Shown here piece by piece: positions 14,307-19,693 of a DNA stretch of 19,693 bases. The stretch comes from Caldilinea sp. (lineage in GTDB: Bacteria; Chloroflexota; Anaerolineae; Caldilineales; Caldilineaceae), in NCBI GenBank assembly GCA_025055055.1, contig JANWYX010000464.1, forward strand, positions 1 to 19,693, in the 5' to 3' direction. A model generated the notes under the pieces. That model worked only from the letters and a program-made list of their open reading frames with translations, did no database searches and was not told where the DNA came from. The translations under genes were made by a program, and so were the position numbers. The first letter of the stretch is position 1. The number at the start of each line of letters is the position of its first letter.

Positions 14307-15148
14307 GGTAAACGCGTCGTTACGTCTCCTGCATCCAAAAGATGAGAACGTCCTCCTTCATCGACGACCACCAACGCCCCATCCGCCGTCACATCGACGG
14401 CGACGCCATGAAGCTGGCGATGCCCATCTTTATGGAAGAGGACGGTCACGGGTTGTCCCAACGTCAAGAGTAGGTTGCGCCATTCCTGATAGACGTCATG
14501 CGTCGATGTGAGAATTAAATCTTCCCATGCACGGCAGAGTGCAATGAGCAAAGAGGTGCGGTCGACCATCCGGCCAATTGCCAGACGCAAGCTGGTGGGT
14601 GGAGGCGCCTCCGGCGGAACCTCCGGAAGCGCATCTGACGGCTGATTGACGTTGACCCCGATTCCGATAATTGCATATTGAGCTTGCTCGCGCACATACG
14701 ATGTTTCGATCAGGATGCCGCCCACTTTTTTGGCATGGGCAAGGTCTGCGCCGAGCATGATGTCGTTGGGCCATTTCAGCCCCAGTTCATCGGTGAGCTC
14801 CGGAAGTTCGGCGGCGATGGCGCGCACCGTTGCGACGCCGGCTATCATCGGCAGATGCGCCAGATTCGAGGGCAGGTGTTCGCCTTTTAAAATAAGGCTA
14901 ATGAGCAGCGCCTGCGCCATCGGCGCCTCCCAACGGCGTTGCAGCCTCCCCATGCCCGCAGTTTGCTCCTCCGCCACGACCAGGGTTCCCGAGCGGGTGG
15001 AGGGATCTCCTGCCAGACGATGGGCGATCTGCATTGTGCTGGGCGCACTGACGTGATAGTCGATGGTGTGGCCGATGACCGCATCCTTGAGTGCGACGGC
15101 AATCCGGGTTATATTCAAGATCGGGTGATGGTTGGTTGAAGCGTTCAT
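14303..15148 (-). CDS. birA: Biotin--[acetyl-CoA-carboxylase] ligase
   Basis: Activates biotin as biotinyl-AMP and attaches it to the lysine of biotin carboxyl carrier domains. The 281 residues form the catalytic and C-terminal domains only, without the DNA-binding domain of E. coli BirA, so it is a type I ligase and not a repressor. Motifs are SAPSTM (35-40), the biotin loop AGMGRLQRRW (64-73), LKWPNDIML (124-132) with the catalytic lysine 125, KKVGGILIE (140-148) and IGIGVNVN (161-168). The first arginine of the usual GRGR loop is Met66, while Arg68 is kept. It is divergent from the acyl-CoA carboxylase genes and is the first gene of the minus-strand cluster, overlapping the next by 4 nt. 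No clear promoter or ribosome site was found upstream. Confidence 0.94.
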
Positions 15149-15283
15149 AGCACCGGATATTTTCAGGATCTTTGCTCTTTGTTTTCAGAAAAGGATCGGG
15201 TATAAGAGCCTTTGTTGAGTGACAGATTACATGACGAGCGTTGCAGCGTCAAACGGTTATGTATCTTAACATCAGTACTGCTT

Positions 15284-15311
15284 TTGTGGAGATTGTTCAT
15301 TCAGGTACAAT
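15284..15311 (+). promoter_or_regulatory. Putative promoter for the membrane protein-dehydrogenase pair
   Basis: TTGTGG (15284-15289) and TACAAT (15306-15311), 16 nt apart, match the sigma-70 pattern (4/6 and 5/6) and would give a leader of about 55 nt. The rest of the 223-bp divergent gap (15149-15371) also holds TTGTTT and TATAAG, 16 nt apart, ending near 15206, as a weaker alternative. Confidence 0.4.
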
Positions 15312-15371
15312 GGCGTTGTCAAAGGCTCATGACGAAGAGCTATCTGGCAACGAAGGCGTGCAGGAGCCAAT

Positions 15372-15770
15372 TTGTTTCAACGATTTTCTGTTCGCGCTTC
15401 CCCAGATGACACGGACGCAGATTTCCCGTACGAGGACATCCTAGAGGGATTCGACGACTCGGGCCCATCTTTGCCGATCATTTTAATCAGTGCGGCTGCT
15501 GGCGTGGCAGGAGGCGTGATCGGTCTATATATTACATATATCGTTCTTCAATGGGACCTCGCGGCCAGCGTGTTTGTCGCCGTGTTATGCGCAAGCGCCG
15601 GAGTAGGGGTCACAGGCGCCGGACTGACGGCGCTGACCGGCGACAAGGCAGCGACGGCCAATATCGCAATGAGTTGCGGCTTGATTGTGATTGTGTCGGC
15701 CTTTTTAGGCTTTTGCATGTTGGTCGGCGCCTTGGTGGCGACCTTGATTGTACTCTTTAGCGCCCGGTGA
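15372..15770 (+). CDS. Small membrane protein of unknown function (TTG start)
   Basis: I recognise no family. The TTG start at 15372 is supported by GGAG exactly 5 nt upstream; there is no in-frame ATG before the hydrophobic part. The 132 residues begin with an acidic, Asp/Glu-rich stretch (about 12-32, DDTDADFPYEDILEGFDDSG). Three Gly/Ala-rich membrane segments follow: LPIILISAAAGVAGGVIGLY (about 34-58), AASVFVAVLCASAGVGVTGA (about 63-88) and IAMSCGLIVIVSAFLGFCML onward (about 95-130). The gene ends 3 nt before the dehydrogenase gene, so the two are very likely co-transcribed. Glycine-rich helices suggest close packing or oligomerisation. No enzymatic motif is seen. Confidence 0.7.
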   Translation: MFQRFSVRASPDDTDADFPYEDILEGFDDSGPSLPIILISAAAGVAGGVIGLYITYIVLQWDLAASVFVAVLCASAGVGVTGAGLTALTGDKAATANIAMSCGLIVIVSAFLGFCMLVGALVATLIVLFSAR

Positions 15771-15773
15771 CCT

Positions 15774-16832
15774 ATGCGAGCGATTATTTTTGACCGTCAT
15801 GATCCATCGCCGAGCGTTTATCGTCTCAGCGACGCCGTTCCGGTTCCGCACCCTCCGCAGGACGGCGTCGTGGTGAAGGTGCACTACGCTGCCTTAAATC
15901 GTCTTGACAATTTTGTGCGGCTCGGCTGGAAAGGGCTGAACCTACAGTGGCCGCATATCCCTTGCAGCGATTTCAGCGGCGAAATCGTTGCCCTCGGCGA
16001 TGAGGTGACGGAATGGCGGGTTGGACAGCGGGTGACGGCGAACCCACTCATCTGGTGTGGCCGCTGTCGCGCGTGCCTTGCGGGCAGGCACAATCATTGT
16101 CGCAGCGCTCATCTGCTTGGCGAGCACATCCGCGGCGCCTGCGCCGACTATGTGGCGCTGCCGGCGCGGAACTTGATCGCAGTGCCGGAAGGATTTGATA
16201 TGCGTCTGGCGGCCGCAGCTTCGCTGGTCTATGTCACGGCGTGGCACAACCTAATCACAGCCGGTCGGCTGCAAGCGGGCGAGCGGGTCCTGGTGGTAGG
16301 CGCCGGCGGCGGCGTGAACACGGCGTCGATCCAGATCGCCAAACTGGCGGGTGCGTCTGTCTACGTGATTGCCGGCAACGCAGACAAGGCCGCGCGTGCG
16401 CTTGCACTCGGCGCCGATTGGACGATCGACCGCAGCGAGACGCCATCCTGGTCAAAAGCAGTCTATGATGCCACCGACCGTGTAGGCGTCGATATGGTGG
16501 TGGATAACGTAGGACAGGCCACGTGGGTCGAGAGCCTACGCACTCTCCGACCCGGCGGTCGGCTGGTCACCGTGGGCGGCACCAGCGGCTATCAGGCGGA
16601 AACGCCGGTCAATCTGATTTTTGCGCGCCATCTCCGCATCATCGGCAGCACAATGGGGACGCAGGAAGATTATTTGACGGTCATGCAGACGGTGTTTCAG
16701 GGGAAGCTTCGTCCGGTCATCGACAGCGTGTTTCCGATCGAACAATTTCAACAAGCGATGGAACGTCTTATCAACGGAGAAATGTTTGGTAAGATTGTAA
16801 TCGCGGTGAATCCGGCGCCGACGGATGTGTAG
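15774..16832 (+). CDS. Zinc-binding MDR dehydrogenase (alcohol dehydrogenase-like)
   Basis: Medium-chain dehydrogenase/reductase of 352 residues that probably reduces or oxidises a carbonyl or enoyl compound with NAD(P)H in the cytosol. The structural zinc site is complete: Cys95, Cys98, Cys101 and Cys109 in WCGRCRACLAGRHNHC. The Rossmann motif is VLVVGAGGGVNTASIQIAKL (172-191), where the family's usual GGVG is GGVN. The catalytic-zinc cysteine expected near residue 42 is Asn in AALNRLDNFVRLGW, and the GHE motif is replaced by PCSDFSG. Catalytic zinc is therefore probably absent, as in quinone-oxidoreductase-like MDR branches. It starts 3 nt after the small membrane protein gene. An 84-bp gap separates it from the carboxylase gene. 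The substrate is unknown; a link to propionate or acyl-CoA metabolism is only suggested by position. Confidence 0.87.
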   Translation: MRAIIFDRHDPSPSVYRLSDAVPVPHPPQDGVVVKVHYAALNRLDNFVRLGWKGLNLQWPHIPCSDFSGEIVALGDEVTEWRVGQRVTANPLIWCGRCRACLAGRHNHCRSAHLLGEHIRGACADYVALPARNLIAVPEGFDMRLAAAASLVYVTAWHNLITAGRLQAGERVLVVGAGGGVNTASIQIAKLAGASVYVIAGNADKAARALALGADWTIDRSETPSWSKAVYDATDRVGVDMVVDNVGQATWVESLRTLRPGGRLVTVGGTSGYQAETPVNLIFARHLRIIGSTMGTQEDYLTVMQTVFQGKLRPVIDSVFPIEQFQQAMERLINGEMFGKIVIAVNPAPTDV

Positions 16833-16916
16833 CGCCACACATTCGGGGCGCTGTGCACGAATACGAAGTCAACCCGCTGATGGCTTAACACATTTTATGA
16901 GGACAAAGGTAGGCAC

Positions 16917-18479
<1,563 letters not shown>

Positions 18480-18490
18480 GGTGGGCGCCT

Positions 18491-19066
18491 ATGCCGTTGC
18501 CGGAGATTGAGTTTGAACTGACCGCGAACCAATATGAGCGAATGGGCTTTCCCGGCCTTCGCCAGGGACAGCCGTTGAGCGTCGTGCTCGACGCCGGCGT
18601 GCTGCTGCCAGACGTCTCCGCCGAGGGCTGGTATACGGTGCAAAAAGAAACGTTGCCGCCGCGTTTCGTCAACGTCGGCCCGGCATGGTTCGCCTTCTCC
18701 GGTCAGATTATCGAAGCGGAGCTGTTGACGGAAGAGGATGAACAGACCGGCGTGCTGACCATCGACTGTGGCGTCGCGCCTCTACGCGTGACCTGCGCTC
18801 CTCAGGCTGACGGCCGCCTCCCCTACGGTGCATGGGAGACGCGCCATCTTGCCGGCGTCGGTCGAGTGGTGGGCGTTGTCGAGGACGACTTCAGGAGCGG
18901 CGTCGGGCAGACGACCGATGTCACCATCTGGCGCTTTCGAAGGCTGATCTTGCGACCGGGAGATCCTCTCTTCGGACAGTGGCATGAGAGCGTTGAACTG
19001 GCGCCGTTGCCGTTTTACTACGACCGCATCCTTGTGACAGCACGCGTCCATCGTCGAGGAATTTGA
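18491..19066 (+). CDS. Uncharacterised protein between carboxylase subunits
   Basis: I recognise no family. From the ATG at 18491, with GAGGTG 7 nt upstream, it has 191 residues; a TTG at 18476 overlapping the previous stop codon would add five. There is no signal peptide, membrane segment or nucleotide-binding loop. The sequence reads as alternating strands with many turns, so an all-beta fold is likely (SVVLDAGVLLPD, GQIIEAELLTEED, VLTIDCGVAPLRVTC, DVTIWRFRRLILRPGD). Two cysteines (93 and 102) lie nine residues apart. The gene sits 11 nt after the carboxyltransferase gene and 21 nt before the biotin carboxylase gene, so it is almost surely in one transcript with both. That position suggests an accessory or assembly protein of the acyl-CoA carboxylase, but the actinobacterial epsilon subunits are much smaller and not similar by eye. 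Confidence 0.78.
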   Translation: MPLPEIEFELTANQYERMGFPGLRQGQPLSVVLDAGVLLPDVSAEGWYTVQKETLPPRFVNVGPAWFAFSGQIIEAELLTEEDEQTGVLTIDCGVAPLRVTCAPQADGRLPYGAWETRHLAGVGRVVGVVEDDFRSGVGQTTDVTIWRFRRLILRPGDPLFGQWHESVELAPLPFYYDRILVTARVHRRGI

Positions 19067-19087
19067 GAGAACAACGAGAATACGCCT

Positions 19088-19693
19088 ATGTTCAGAAAAG
19101 TACTTGTGGCCAATCGAGGGGAGATCGCCGTGCGGGTGTTGCGCGCCTGTGAGGAGCGCGGCATCGCCACCGTCGCCATCTTTTCCGAGGCCGACCGCAC
19201 GGCGCTGCATGTGCGTTACGCCGACGAAGCCTATTGCATCGGCCCTGCGCCGAGCCGAGACAGTTATCTTCGCATCGATAAGATCATCGACGTCGCCCGC
19301 AAAGCAGGCGCCGACGCCATTCATCCGGGTTACGGCTTTCTTTCCGAGCGCGCCGAATTCGCCGCCGCCTGTCGCGACGCCGGCATCACCTTCATCGGAC
19401 CCAGCCCGGAGGCGATCGAGGCGATGGGAGACAAAATCACGGCGCGCGAAAGCGTGCGCCGGCGCGGCGTGCCTCTGGTTCCCGGATCGGAACGGGGCCT
19501 GCATGACGAAGATTTGGTGGCAGCCGCCAAAGAGATCGGTTTTCCGATTATGATTAAGGCTGCCGCCGGCGGCGGCGGCAAAGGGATGCGCGCCGTCTAC
19601 GACGTCGGTGCGCTGCCGGATGCGATCGGCGCAGCGCGGCGCGAGGCGATGGCAGCCTTCGGCAACGACGAAGTCTATCTCGAGAAGTTGATC
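19088..19693 (+). CDS. accC: Acyl-CoA carboxylase biotin carboxylase (alpha) subunit, N-terminal part
   Basis: Biotin carboxylase uses ATP and bicarbonate to carboxylate the biotin carrier. The ATG at 19088 gives 202 codons to the window edge; the rest is missing, so whether a biotin carrier domain is fused (PccA-like) or separate (AccC-like) cannot be told. Seen are KVLVANRGEIAVRVLRACEE (4-23), AIHPGYGFLSERAEFA (78-92), FIGPSPEAIEAMGDKITAR (102-120) with the ATP-binding Lys116, and the glycine-rich loop IKAAAGGGGKGMR (156-168), with Lys157. These match the pre-ATP-grasp domain and the start of the ATP-grasp domain. The ribosome site is weak (GAGAA). It probably forms the holoenzyme with the carboxyltransferase and is the likely target of the biotin ligase encoded on the other strand. 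Confidence 0.95.
   Translation, partial: MFRKVLVANRGEIAVRVLRACEERGIATVAIFSEADRTALHVRYADEAYCIGPAPSRDSYLRIDKIIDVARKAGADAIHPGYGFLSERAEFAAACRDAGITFIGPSPEAIEAMGDKITARESVRRRGVPLVPGSERGLHDEDLVAAAKEIGFPIMIKAAAGGGGKGMRAVYDVGALPDAIGAARREAMAAFGNDEVYLEKLI

Noticed and set aside
16831..16852. Hairpin AGCGCC...GGCGCT after the dehydrogenase gene as a terminator
   Set aside because: A 6-bp stem with a 10-nt loop and no T run; transcription into the carboxylase gene remains possible.

Overview
The window looks like a stretch of chromosome from a GC-rich, probably aerobic or facultative bacterium. Several traits fit Chloroflexota (Anaerolineae/Caldilineae-like): a surface protein with a Thr/Pro/Trp-rich stalk and 'QTATAQA'-type repeats, a propionyl/acyl-CoA carboxylase built from separate beta and biotin-carboxylase genes, a PaaK-like ligase with an altered P-loop, and many 4-nt gene overlaps. 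The taxonomic call is inference from protein flavour only. There are no rRNA, tRNA, CRISPR or insertion-sequence signals, and no gene-free stretch reaches 300 bases.

Layout. (1) 1-1289, minus: the N-terminal two thirds of a transketolase, cut by the window edge. It is divergent from a PaaK-like adenylate-forming ligase (1558-2811, plus), and both promoters appear to lie in the 268-bp gap. (2) 2944-5360, plus: a membrane-anchored YaeI-type metallophosphoesterase directly abutting a SAM methyltransferase, then a Mn-type superoxide dismutase with a near-consensus Shine-Dalgarno and a strong intrinsic terminator. (3) 5543-7446, minus: a MarR regulator translationally coupled to an MFS exporter, with a near-consensus promoter and an overlapping palindrome that looks like a MarR operator. 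(4) 7532-15148, minus: a tightly packed run of biotin-protein ligase, a large uncharacterised Cys-rich surface protein, a GT-C (family 39-like) glycosyltransferase, a patatin-like phospholipase and a PfkB sugar kinase. Every junction in it is a 4-nt GTGA/ATGA overlap. A C45-type (acyl-CoA:6-APA acyltransferase-like) Ntn hydrolase follows after 97 bp. (5) 15372-19693, plus: a small TTG-start membrane protein, a zinc-binding MDR dehydrogenase, a carboxyltransferase (PccB-like) subunit, an unrecognised 191-residue protein, and the start of a biotin carboxylase subunit.

How the genes may work together. The biotin ligase gene is divergent from the carboxylase side, which fits biotinylation of the acyl-CoA carboxylase encoded to its right (its biotin-carrying part is beyond the window or fused to the partial gene). 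The patatin, glycosyltransferase and surface protein suggest an envelope-related function, but nothing in the sequence proves a shared pathway. The least explained elements are the surface protein at 12150-14306, the co-translated gene set around it, and the unknown gene between the two carboxylase subunits.
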